From contig NZ_SRXX01000002.1 of assembly GCF_004804315.1 (NCBI RefSeq), forward strand, positions 248,001 through 312,000: 64,000 bases of DNA, written 5' to 3'. The DNA comes from Flagellimonas onchidii (GTDB lineage Bacteria; Bacteroidota; Bacteroidia; Flavobacteriales; Flavobacteriaceae). The position numbers and the translations under genes are program-made. Below, one piece after another: positions 37,429-46,032 of the stretch. Under the pieces are notes generated by a model. The model was not told where the DNA came from. It made no database searches and saw only the letters and a list, made by a program, of their open reading frames with translations. Positions within the stretch are counted from its first letter, which is position 1, and every line of letters begins with the position of its first letter.

Positions 37429-38262
37429 TCAAACAAATGAGTCATTGATTTTCTCAGGAGATACTTTAAAGCAGTTTTTTTTTATTTCCTTGGAAATTGA
37501 ATAATCTATTTTGCTGGATAGCACTCTATCAAAAACTCCATTCATAATTTTCCTTCTTGAAATCAATACTTTTTCGCAATTGGATAAGTATTCTGAATAA
37601 ATCCATTTTTCAACACTATCAAAATAACTGAAACCAGAAGTACTTGATTGATTTTCTTGTTCAGCTTTTTTGTTATTTTTTTTATCTACATAAATGTTTT
37701 TTGGATAATCACCATGCTCAGAATTGATTATACATATGTTATTCAGTTGTATAACATGTCCTTCATAAAAAAGAGCTAAAAGATGAATCATTACATATTG
37801 AGAGTACCACCAAGAATCCTTATCAAAAATGGTACAATAAGGAAAAACCGCGTCATCGAAAATTATACTGTGATGAAATGCATTCATGCAGGCATCAAAC
37901 ATGAACACCGCTTGTATGGAATCAGCTGACTGCCGTGAAAAAGGATAGCCAATTAGTAATGGAGTTGCAACAGCAGGTGATTCCTTAAGCAATAACTGTT
38001 CAAATTCATCGAAGCTGCCTTTATTGAAAAGAATATCATCATCCAAAAAAATATAATAATCATAACGTTCCTGTTGAACTCTGGCTTCCAACAGTAATCT
38101 ATTCCTACCAGCTGTCCATGTAGAGTTTGGAAAATAAATCATGTGCTCATTTTTTAATTTCCAAGATAAAAAGACAATCTTTCTATGATGTTGTCCTTGA
38201 AGTTCAGGATAAGGTTCTACATTATCCCCTTTACATTGAACCAGATACATGAAACGTTCCAT
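37429..38262 (-). CDS. Glycosyltransferase-like protein with DDD motif
   Basis: The 277-residue protein has GRNRLLLEARVQQERYDYYIFLDDDILF, the layout of a GT-A fold with a metal-binding DxD (here DDD) near residue ~80. I do not recognise a named family. It is the fourth gene of a tight operon (gaps of 12 and 29 bases). An EEQN/Lys-rich linker near residue 205 is low complexity. Donor and acceptor sugars are unknown; proximity to GDP-fucose genes is suggestive only. Confidence 0.5.
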   Translation of the reverse strand: MERFMYLVQCKGDNVEPYPELQGQHHRKIVFLSWKLKNEHMIYFPNSTWTAGRNRLLLEARVQQERYDYYIFLDDDILFNKGSFDEFEQLLLKESPAVATPLLIGYPFSRQSADSIQAVFMFDACMNAFHHSIIFDDAVFPYCTIFDKDSWWYSQYVMIHLLALFYEGHVIQLNNICIINSEHGDYPKNIYVDKKNNKKAEQENQSSTSGFSYFDSVEKWIYSEYLSNCEKVLISRRKIMNGVFDRVLSSKIDYSISKEIKKNCFKVSPEKINDSFV

Positions 38263-38274
38263 TTTCAGTTTTTT

Positions 38275-39165
38275 TTAGTTCATTTCTGGCTTATTCCATA
38301 AGGTAGTGTCCCATTTTGATAATTTAACAGGGTGGAGATATAAAAGTTTCTCGGGAAATCCTGTTAGTAGCTTCTCCAGTTTTTTATCGTAAGGTTTGAA
38401 AATCATATAATCTTCATTGGCCCACAAAGCCTTTCCTCCCAATTCTATATCTTTTTCCTGGACTATAACAGTCGCTGACAATACCAAAGCTGTTGGGACT
38501 GCAATTTCAACGAACAATCTTGTAGCGGCGAATACACCGCAATAATGACAAAACTTTTTTATGATTTTTGAACTTATAACAAACATATCGGAGTACCCTC
38601 CAACAAGAGGGTAAGAAAGAAGATACTTTCTTTTACTAAATTGGTTTTGATTTCGTTCAATATTCCATATTTGTTGATAGTGAAGAGGTTCCAAATCCAA
38701 TCCAAAATATGTGAACCTACGTTTTGCTTCCTCATAATTTGGTAACTCCCCGATGACTTCTATTCCTTTTTGCTTAACATTATATCTAAATGCATCTCTA
38801 GCCCAATGCCAGCACTCTTTTCGTTTATGGAAAGAAATCAATTCTGGAAAAAAGTTACTATCTAATTCTAAATTTAGATGTTCTTTGTAGTTTTCTTCAT
38901 TGATTATAGGGTTAATCATCATATCATCAGCAACAAAAAAATAATGATCATAATCTTCTTTTAAATATGCTTTCAAACCTTGAGACAAGTATCCTTGAAA
39001 GTAATAAGAGTTTTCATAAACAGGTATTACATTCGATTTGTCACCATCGTAAAACGGAATTAAATGATAAATATGAGAGAAACGACCTTTATAAATTCTT
39101 TCCAGAATTTTAATATTGTCATCATAACGATGATTATATATAATTACTAACGCTACCTTCGCCAT
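38275..39165 (-). CDS. Glycosyltransferase-like protein of unknown family
   Basis: The 296-residue protein starts AKVALVIIYNHRYDDNI and has YFFVADDMMI near residue ~95, which resembles a GT-A acidic motif. No closer match is recognised. I use ATG 39165, 4 bases after the preceding stop, over ATG 39186, which would overlap. It is third in the minus-strand operon. Confidence 0.45.
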   Translation of the reverse strand: MAKVALVIIYNHRYDDNIKILERIYKGRFSHIYHLIPFYDGDKSNVIPVYENSYYFQGYLSQGLKAYLKEDYDHYFFVADDMMINPIINEENYKEHLNLELDSNFFPELISFHKRKECWHWARDAFRYNVKQKGIEVIGELPNYEEAKRRFTYFGLDLEPLHYQQIWNIERNQNQFSKRKYLLSYPLVGGYSDMFVISSKIIKKFCHYCGVFAATRLFVEIAVPTALVLSATVIVQEKDIELGGKALWANEDYMIFKPYDKKLEKLLTGFPEKLLYLHPVKLSKWDTTLWNKPEMN

Positions 39166-39169
39166 AATT

Positions 39170-40156
39170 TCAAAATGATGAGTCAATCCAAGCCTCTAAG
39201 ATTCGAAGTTCTTTGGGTAAAACTATTTTATTTTTTTCCAGTGCATCATAAGTATTAAAGAGGTTGGAGATAATGCTATCATTTTGACAAATAGTCTTTG
39301 AGACGATTTCCACCACTTTTTCACCATTCAGATAACAAGGAATTTCCTGTTCAAAATCTTTCATAAAATCATGTTCATTTCGTTCTTGAAATACCGTTGC
39401 CTGCGTTACGCCCAAATGATATCCATGGTTCCACAATATGGGTTGAGCAACTAATCCTCGTAAAATATCACAGAAACGCATCGTTACGGTTGATGGGACA
39501 TAGAGTAGTGGGAATAGTTCCTTGCGAAATGCTGTATTTTGAGAATTAAATGGAGATATTGTACCTTTAGGTAGCACCAAATTACCTTTTTTGTTAAAAA
39601 TGCAAGGAGAATTATCAACCAAACGATAGATAGCATCTACGTCCGGATCTTGGTCTGCCAAACCTTGCCAAACTCCAACTTCTACCTCCGCAACGGACGG
39701 TTCATCACAAGATATTTTAGAATCTTTAGAATTAATCAAATGCAATGGCAAACCGCGAGGCCATATCTTTTGATCAGAGTAGTAAGAATATATATTTACA
39801 AAACCATTCCTTTGTTTTAATAGTGGAAAAGTGCCTGTGAAATTGGGAAATGACCAATCTTCATAAGGTATATTGTCATCATCTGTATCAATAATACTTA
39901 TCGCTCCCTGCTGAATTGCATAAAGGTATCCCATGTTTTTTCTAGAATAGTGGTTATATGGTAAAAGTTTATCTAACGTAGGAGCCATTTTGTTCTGACT
40001 TCTAATAGATAAAAATATGGCCTCATCCACATTCCAATGTTTGGGCGTTCTTTTGTCTCCGACCACGATTAATTCACAATCTTTTTTTTGTGCAAATGTT
40101 CTTACTGCTTTTGTCGGCAAAAATATTGAAGTAATGATAATAAACTTTTTACCCAT
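39170..40156 (-). CDS. STELLO/DUF288-like glycosyltransferase
   Basis: The 328-residue protein shows the DUF288/STELLO pattern: KFIIITSIFLPTKAVR, LIVVGDKRTPKHW, YAIQQGAISIIDTDDDNIPY with the DDD metal motif, and late TFQERNEHDFMKDFEQEIP. STELLO proteins are nucleotide-sugar dependent transferases known from plants, with bacterial relatives in surface-glycan loci. Second in the operon after the FkbM methyltransferase, with 9 bases between. Confidence 0.7.
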   Translation of the reverse strand: MGKKFIIITSIFLPTKAVRTFAQKKDCELIVVGDKRTPKHWNVDEAIFLSIRSQNKMAPTLDKLLPYNHYSRKNMGYLYAIQQGAISIIDTDDDNIPYEDWSFPNFTGTFPLLKQRNGFVNIYSYYSDQKIWPRGLPLHLINSKDSKISCDEPSVAEVEVGVWQGLADQDPDVDAIYRLVDNSPCIFNKKGNLVLPKGTISPFNSQNTAFRKELFPLLYVPSTVTMRFCDILRGLVAQPILWNHGYHLGVTQATVFQERNEHDFMKDFEQEIPCYLNGEKVVEIVSKTICQNDSIISNLFNTYDALEKNKIVLPKELRILEAWIDSSF

Positions 40157-40165
40157 ACCTAGTTA

Positions 40166-40921
40166 TCAAGATGTTTTCAAGAATGATAAATCGTTGAAGT
40201 ACATACCTGTCCATATATCATTGGCAACTTTCCAAATTTCAATTAATGCTATTTCTTGAGGGTCATCAGTTTTTCTAATCCAGAATGCATCAAACTCAAG
40301 TGCTTCACCTTCAAAAACTCCCGTAGGTTTTAAATCATATAATCTGAAGCCTTTATCGAATAAAAATTTATATATTTTATTAAAATCAGCTTGCCCTTTG
40401 TAAATAGGTCGTAAGTGTGTTTCATGTTCCAGACATAATACACTGTCCAAAACTTTCCCCATACCTTCAAGCACTTGAATTTCATAGCCCTTAACATCTA
40501 TTTTCACAAAATGTGGATGAGGTAAACCTTTTTCCATAGAAACATGATCATACCTTGTCATGTTTATGGTTTTCTCCTCATTAACTTCAAACCATTCTTT
40601 CACAGGGTATTCGTTAAGAACCTCCATATCAGGAATCAAACAAGAGCTGCACCATCTTCCTTTGGTTAGATAAACCTTTTGTTGCGTTGTATGACCTCCC
40701 AGGGCCACTTGCACTCGCTTAACCCGTTCTTTAGGATATAATTGCCCCAAACCATCATCCTGAATATCAATAAGAACAGCCTTCATGAAATTAGTTTTTA
40801 TCAAATAATCCCAAACCTCATTCAATCCACCTGCCGATCCTACATCGAGATATATCAATTCAAAAACATCATCGAATTTATCTATCATTAAGTCAAGAAG
40901 CTTCTTTTTAATATTGTCCAT
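40166..40921 (-). CDS. FkbM family methyltransferase
   Basis: The 251-residue SAM-dependent methyltransferase has IYLDVGSAGGLNEVWDYL (SAM motif I), FVKIDVKGYEIQVLEGM (FkbM motif) and a C-terminal WIRKT. FkbM enzymes O-methylate sugars or polyketides. It is the first gene of the five-gene minus-strand operon; the 230-base AT-rich gap upstream should contain the promoter. Confidence 0.8.
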   Translation of the reverse strand: MDNIKKKLLDLMIDKFDDVFELIYLDVGSAGGLNEVWDYLIKTNFMKAVLIDIQDDGLGQLYPKERVKRVQVALGGHTTQQKVYLTKGRWCSSCLIPDMEVLNEYPVKEWFEVNEEKTINMTRYDHVSMEKGLPHPHFVKIDVKGYEIQVLEGMGKVLDSVLCLEHETHLRPIYKGQADFNKIYKFLFDKGFRLYDLKPTGVFEGEALEFDAFWIRKTDDPQEIALIEIWKVANDIWTGMYFNDLSFLKTS

Positions 40922-41131
40922 TTTTTATTTAATTAATGTAGCTTCTATAATTAAATTAATTACATAATTTAAATGTAAGAATTATCTTATAACAAGTAAG
41001 GTTATTTTTTAATAAAAAAAGTTTAGTGCCCAAAAGCTATTTATTATAAATTAAAAAATTTCAGATTTATTCATTTAAATTTTTTTTGAATTATTCAAAT
41101 GAACTAATCAGAAGATTGTTAAATTAGAAGG

Positions 41132-41151
41132 AAGACATGAACTAATGTCTT
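41132..41151. terminator. Hairpin directly after the HlyD gene stop
   Basis: AAGACAT and ATGTCTT form a 7-base-pair stem with a 6-base loop, immediately downstream of the minus-strand stop at 41152. T-tract is poor on the minus strand, so confidence is low. The rest of 40922-41131 is AT-rich with no gene seen. Confidence 0.45.
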
Positions 41152-42150
41152 TTACACATCTTTTTTTGAAAGTTCAAAAAATATCCGCTTCAGAATGTTA
41201 ACTTTTTTGCTTGAGACTATAATATAACCTTGCATACCATTTTTTACCTCAATCCTCTTTCCAAAAGAAGTTTTCACATCTTCTATAGAAAAGGTAACAT
41301 CATAAAATGTATTGTCGTTTTCTGTAACAGCAGAGATTTCATTAATAGTGCCTCGAAGACTGCCCCATTCGTGAAATGGATAATTGTTCAAGTTAATTTC
41401 AACAGATTGCCCATATCTCATTTCGGATGCAATTTTGGAATGAACAAAAGAATGGCCGACAATTACTTTTTCATTTTTGGGAAAAATCAAAAAATTATTT
41501 TCCAACCTATTTTCAGATTCATTAATATTAAAAATCATTTCAAAAGTACCATCGATTGGACTAGTAATAATAAAGTCCTTTTCCCATTGGATAATTTCAT
41601 CATTTAACTTTTGAAGTTTTTTACTTAAAGAAAGTTTGTTTTGATCTAAATTTATTTTTAAACTAGAATCCATCGAATTTCTATATTCCAGATGGAAATC
41701 AATAAATGAATCATTCAACCTTCCCAATTTCAAGTTAAAAGGATAGTTTATATTTATCGTATCCAATTCAATTCCGTTATTTTTCAGATATAGCAGTTGC
41801 TTCTTCAACCTTGAAATATCTGATAGATTAGCGTTATTTTCTAGTTCTATCAAAATATCCCCCTTTTTCACTGACTCTCCAGGCTTTACATATAATTTCT
41901 CAATCTTTTTTCCTTTTTTCACCCCTCTGTTAGTTAGTGGTATATTGTTATACAATAAAACTTTAACCTTAATAGAGTCCTCAAGTTTTATCAGTGAACC
42001 TCCAGTTACTACTACGAGGATGATTATAAATATTATTGTTGTACCCCACTTAATAATCCAGTTTGGAGGCTTGCCCATGACTTCTTTGACTTTTTGGGAT
42101 GCTTCGTTAATAAAACCATCATTCCCTCTTTCAAATTTTACACTCATCAT
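41152..42150 (-). CDS. HlyD-type membrane-fusion protein
   Basis: The 332-residue protein has one N-terminal helix (WGTTIIFIIILVVVTGGSLI), a lipoyl-like region (LYVKPGESVKKGDILIELE) and a beta-barrel segment (GTFEMIFN, INEISAV). It is the periplasmic adaptor of the exporter encoded just upstream. No TolC-like outer-membrane channel is encoded here, so a chromosomal one must serve. Confidence 0.85.
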   Translation of the reverse strand: MMSVKFERGNDGFINEASQKVKEVMGKPPNWIIKWGTTIIFIIILVVVTGGSLIKLEDSIKVKVLLYNNIPLTNRGVKKGKKIEKLYVKPGESVKKGDILIELENNANLSDISRLKKQLLYLKNNGIELDTININYPFNLKLGRLNDSFIDFHLEYRNSMDSSLKINLDQNKLSLSKKLQKLNDEIIQWEKDFIITSPIDGTFEMIFNINESENRLENNFLIFPKNEKVIVGHSFVHSKIASEMRYGQSVEINLNNYPFHEWGSLRGTINEISAVTENDNTFYDVTFSIEDVKTSFGKRIEVKNGMQGYIIVSSKKVNILKRIFFELSKKDV

Positions 42151-42195
42151 TTTTCCTATCTTTTAACAAATTGTCAGATCCTATTTTGTTTGCCA

Positions 42196-44409
42196 CTACA
42201 AATTTTCGAGCTCAAGTTGATTTTTAACTAAATCGTGATATTTCTTCTTGTTTTTCACTAATTCATCGTGCGTTCCTATTTCAACTATTCTTCCTTTCTC
42301 CAACACAATTATTTGGTCTGCTTTTTTAACTGTACTTAATCTATGAGCAATCACAAGAACAGTTTTCCCTTTATAAAATTCATTTAAATTATTCATGATC
42401 ACTCTTTCATTATTAGTGTCGAGAGCACTTGTAGCTTCATCAAAAAAGATATAAGAAGGATTTTTGTAAACAGCGCGGGCAATTAAAATACGTTGTTTCT
42501 CCCCTCCACTAACATTTACACCTCGCGAACCAATCAATTCATCAAGTCCTTGAGGCTGTTGACAAATGAACTCCTTCAAATTTGCAATATGCACAGCACT
42601 ATCGAAGCTCTCTTTGTTAAATGCAATTTCAGAATTTGACTCTGTTATGTTACCTACAATTGTATCATCAAATAAAAAGCCCTTCTGCATGACCACACCA
42701 CATATATTTCTCCAAATTTTGGCTCTTATATTACGTAAGTTGACCTTTCCCACATAAATACATCCATCAGTCGGTTCGTAGAATTTTAGAAGCAACTTTA
42801 ATAAGGTTGTTTTTCCACTTCCGCTTGCCCCTACAATGGCTGTTATTTTACCTTCTGGAATGGAAAAGTTTAAATCTTTTAAGATGTATGAAGATGATTT
42901 ACTTCCATATTGGAAACTTACGTTTTTGAAGTAAACGGTTTTTTCGTTTGGAAGAACATCAATTGTGTTTTTATTTAAATCTTCTTCATCATTTCTAAGA
43001 TGAATTTCAGAAAGTCTTTCGAGACTCAGTTTTGCATCCTGACCACTTTGAATAAATGTTATGAAATTGTTTATTGGGAAATTGAGTTGTCCTATAATAT
43101 ATTGAATAGATAACATCATTCCAAGTGTTAATTCACCCTCAATTACCAGTTTTGCGGAAATAAATGTGATAAGAATATTCTTTGATTCATTTAAAAATTG
43201 ACCACCGGTATTCTGTAGTTGTGATAAACCAAGTCCCTTTATGGAGTTCTTAAATAATTTCACCTGGATTTCTTCCCACTCCCAGCGGCGCTTCCTTTCC
43301 GAGCCGTTTAATTTTATTTCCGGCATTGCAGAAATCAATTGAAATAGATGACTTTGATTATCGGAAGATTCATCAAAACGCTTATAATCTAATTCGGCTC
43401 TTTTCTTCATAAATAACAATGTCCATCCAACATAAATTACTGATCCAACTAAAAAAACCAAAAATATTCTTAAGTCATAAAAAGCTAAAACAGCCCCAAA
43501 TATTACAATGCTGATTATAGAAAAAAGGGTGTCAAGTGTGCTCGTAGATAAAAAATGTCTAATTCTGTTATGGTCATATATACGTTGAATAATATCCCCT
43601 ACTCTTCTAGAATCGAAGAATGAAATTGGTAATCTCATTAGTTTCACCAAAAAATCAGATATCAAATTGATATTTACTCTTGAGGTTATGTGCAATAAAA
43701 TCCAACTTCTAATTAATTCAACTGCAGACTTTGAAGTATAAAGCACTAATTGAGCCAATAGTATTATGTAAACAAAGTTTAAATTTTGATTGCTTATTCC
43801 GTAATCAACAATAACCTGAGTTAGAAATGGAAAAATTAATTGAATTAACGATCCTATGATTAGTCCAAAAAATAATTGAATAATATAGATGTAGTACGGT
43901 TTGAAGTAAAGCAATAAAAAATTGAAAACGGATTTGTTTCTTGATTTACGTTCATTTTCGAAAAACTTTGGAGTTGGCTCCAACATTAAAATGTTTCCAC
44001 AATCATTGTCTCGTTTTTCATATTTTCCAATCCAACTTTCCAAAAACTCTTTTTCAGAGTATTTAATTAGGCCATAAGCGGGGTCAGCAAGGTGAAAGAC
44101 TTTTTTTCTAATTTTATAGAGAACAACAAAATGCCTTTGCCTCCAATGAACGATGCAAGGAAGTCTAACTTCTTTTTTTAATGATACTAAATCTATGCTT
44201 GCAGCAATTGAGTTAAAACCAATGTTTTCAGCAGCCTCGGATAATCCTCCAAATGTTGCTCCTTCACTTGTAAGCCATGACTTCTTTTTTAGATCCTCAA
44301 GAGTAAATGATTTTCCATAGAACATTGCAATCATTTTTATGCAAGTAGGACCGCAATCCATTCTGTCACGCTGCTTAAAAAAAGGAAAATTTCTAAATCG
44401 TAGTTTCAT
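42196..44409 (-). CDS. Peptidase-containing ABC transporter (C39) for the lanthipeptide
   Basis: The 737-residue protein fuses a C39 peptidase (Cys19 in MDCGPTC, His in PCIVHWRQRHFVV, Asp in HLADPAYG), six transmembrane helices (~165-450), and an ATPase with Walker A GASGSGKTT, signature VSGGEKQR and Walker B FFDEATSALD. Such transporters cleave the leader after a double glycine and export the core peptide. The precursor at 44523 has that GG, and it is divergent from this gene across 113 bases, strongly linking the two. Confidence 0.95.
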   Translation of the reverse strand: MKLRFRNFPFFKQRDRMDCGPTCIKMIAMFYGKSFTLEDLKKKSWLTSEGATFGGLSEAAENIGFNSIAASIDLVSLKKEVRLPCIVHWRQRHFVVLYKIRKKVFHLADPAYGLIKYSEKEFLESWIGKYEKRDNDCGNILMLEPTPKFFENERKSRNKSVFNFLLLYFKPYYIYIIQLFFGLIIGSLIQLIFPFLTQVIVDYGISNQNLNFVYIILLAQLVLYTSKSAVELIRSWILLHITSRVNINLISDFLVKLMRLPISFFDSRRVGDIIQRIYDHNRIRHFLSTSTLDTLFSIISIVIFGAVLAFYDLRIFLVFLVGSVIYVGWTLLFMKKRAELDYKRFDESSDNQSHLFQLISAMPEIKLNGSERKRRWEWEEIQVKLFKNSIKGLGLSQLQNTGGQFLNESKNILITFISAKLVIEGELTLGMMLSIQYIIGQLNFPINNFITFIQSGQDAKLSLERLSEIHLRNDEEDLNKNTIDVLPNEKTVYFKNVSFQYGSKSSSYILKDLNFSIPEGKITAIVGASGSGKTTLLKLLLKFYEPTDGCIYVGKVNLRNIRAKIWRNICGVVMQKGFLFDDTIVGNITESNSEIAFNKESFDSAVHIANLKEFICQQPQGLDELIGSRGVNVSGGEKQRILIARAVYKNPSYIFFDEATSALDTNNERVIMNNLNEFYKGKTVLVIAHRLSTVKKADQIIVLEKGRIVEIGTHDELVKNKKKYHDLVKNQLELENL

Positions 44410-44522
44410 TTTTTTCTATTTCATTAGAACATATTTTCTTGTTTAGTGCAATAAATGTTAATTATTTAGGCTGTAAGATTTTTCTTTATAATTTAGTAAT
44501 ATTAATATTAAAACGTAATATT

Positions 44523-44669
44523 ATGAAAGAAAATTCATTAAAATCGTTGAGCTTAAACAAAGAAGCCATTTCCAATTTGGCTAATTTGGAAAGTGTAAAG
44601 GGCGGATTAGGTTTTGATACCTATGAAAAGGACACTTGTACTTGTTGCAACTACTCCTGTTCCTGTTAA
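44523..44669 (+). CDS. Class I lanthipeptide precursor
   Basis: The 48-residue peptide has a leader with LSLNKEAISNL, the pattern of Bacteroidota class I lanthipeptides, and a double glycine at residues 27-28. The 20-residue core starts at Leu29, with Thr33, Thr38, Thr40, Ser45 and Ser47, and Cys39, Cys41, Cys42, Cys46 and Cys48, giving as many as five thioether rings. The C-terminal half is unusually Cys-dense. ATG 44523 is chosen over in-frame upstream codons since the leader motif starts there. It faces an exporter with a C39 peptidase and is followed by LanC and LanB genes. Confidence 0.9.
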   Translation: MKENSLKSLSLNKEAISNLANLESVKGGLGFDTYEKDTCTCCNYSCSC

Positions 44670-44691
44670 TCTTCCTTTTTTTGTTCAAGGG

Positions 44692-44730
44692 TAAACAGTA
44701 AAGTCAGGGATTGGCTTTACTGTTTATTTT
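44692..44730 (+). terminator. Strong hairpin terminator between precursor and lanC
   Basis: TAAACAGTAAAG and CTTTACTGTTTA form a perfect 12-base-pair stem with an 11-base loop and a following T-run, 22 bases after the precursor stop. Partial read-through would give excess precursor over enzymes. Confidence 0.85.
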
Positions 44731-44768
44731 AATTAGATACTACTAGGTGCTTCCTTTTTTCTTCTAGA

Positions 44769-46010
44769 ATGAATTTTCCTGACAACACATTCTTATTGAA
44801 TAAGCTTGAAGAAATTAATAGAGATATCGTTAATACATTCAAAGAATACAAACATGTAGGTTGCTTATCTGGTCTCTCAGGCTTGGCTTTATTTAAGTTC
44901 TATTATGGACGCCTAACACAAGACGATTCACACCGTCAGATAGGATTTCAAATTCTTTCTTCTTGTGTAAATTTAATCAATGCTGGTTTTAACTATCCCA
45001 CTTACTGTGCCGGAATCGCGGGCATGGGGTGGGCGTTAGATCACTTAGTTGAGCATGGCTTTATTGAAAATGATAATGACTCGCTCCTTTCGAACTTTGA
45101 TAAATTTCTCCAGAAAAAAATGCTTTCAGACATCAAAACAGGGAATTATGATTTCCTCCATGGCTCTGTAGGTTACGCATATTATTTTTTGTCGAGGTAT
45201 AGGAATACACACTCAGACAGCTTAAGGTTAACATATAAAAATATTCTCTTAAATTTCTTAGAAATCCTAACAAGTCAGGCTGAAATTAAAGGTTCAAAAA
45301 CTTGTTGGAAATCCAAGCTAGACCATAGTGGTAATCTTATTGGATACAATCTAAGTCTTTCCCACGGTATTTCTAGTATAATTAGTCTATTATCTCGACT
45401 TTGCAGATACGAATATTTTGAGGAATCATCCAAAAATTTACTCATCAGTTCAATAGATTATTTAAGGTCCAATAAAGATAATTCTCCAAACGAATCATCT
45501 ATTTTTCCGGATTGGGTAAATGAAAATGGGCATCCTTATGAGACACCATGCCGTCTAGGATGGTGCTATGGTGATTTAGGAATAGCAATATCAATATGGA
45601 ATGCACATAAATGTATAGAAGACAAAGAATTGGGGCGATTCGCTTTGAACATACTTGAATACTCCACTAAACGTCAAAAGTTTAGTGAAACATCAGTTTA
45701 TGATGCCGGATTATGTCATGGAGCATTTGGAATTTCTCACATTTATTATAGAATGCATTATGAAATCTCGAAATTCTTAGATCAACCAAAAAACATATTT
45801 CTTAAAGCTTCAAATTTCTGGTTTCAAGAGGGTGTAAACTACGGTTGTCATGGTCAAGAGTTTGCTGGATATAGAGAATGGAAAGGGACTGAAAAAAAAT
45901 GGGTCGGTTCAAGATTTGTCTTGAACGGTACATCTGGAATAGGTCTCACAATAATTAGCCGCTTGGATAATCTAGAACCAACTTGGGATTCCTCGTTAAT
46001 GATTAGTTGA
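44769..46010 (+). CDS. lanC: Lanthionine synthetase C (cyclase)
   Basis: The 413-residue protein has the alpha-toroid pattern with zinc ligands Cys266 (LGWCYGDLG), Cys316 and His317 (GLCHGAFG), and the catalytic-type His of LSLSHGISS. It adds Cys thiols to dehydrated Ser/Thr of the precursor to form lanthionine rings. It precedes lanB by 22 bases and follows the precursor behind a terminator. Confidence 0.93.
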   Translation: MNFPDNTFLLNKLEEINRDIVNTFKEYKHVGCLSGLSGLALFKFYYGRLTQDDSHRQIGFQILSSCVNLINAGFNYPTYCAGIAGMGWALDHLVEHGFIENDNDSLLSNFDKFLQKKMLSDIKTGNYDFLHGSVGYAYYFLSRYRNTHSDSLRLTYKNILLNFLEILTSQAEIKGSKTCWKSKLDHSGNLIGYNLSLSHGISSIISLLSRLCRYEYFEESSKNLLISSIDYLRSNKDNSPNESSIFPDWVNENGHPYETPCRLGWCYGDLGIAISIWNAHKCIEDKELGRFALNILEYSTKRQKFSETSVYDAGLCHGAFGISHIYYRMHYEISKFLDQPKNIFLKASNFWFQEGVNYGCHGQEFAGYREWKGTEKKWVGSRFVLNGTSGIGLTIISRLDNLEPTWDSSLMIS

Positions 46011-46032
46011 AATTTTCAGTTTGGACATTGAA

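Noticed and set aside
44439..44522. Upstream extension of the lanthipeptide precursor
   Set aside because: The leader motif of the family begins at the ATG at 44523; the extension is hydrophobic and AT-driven.
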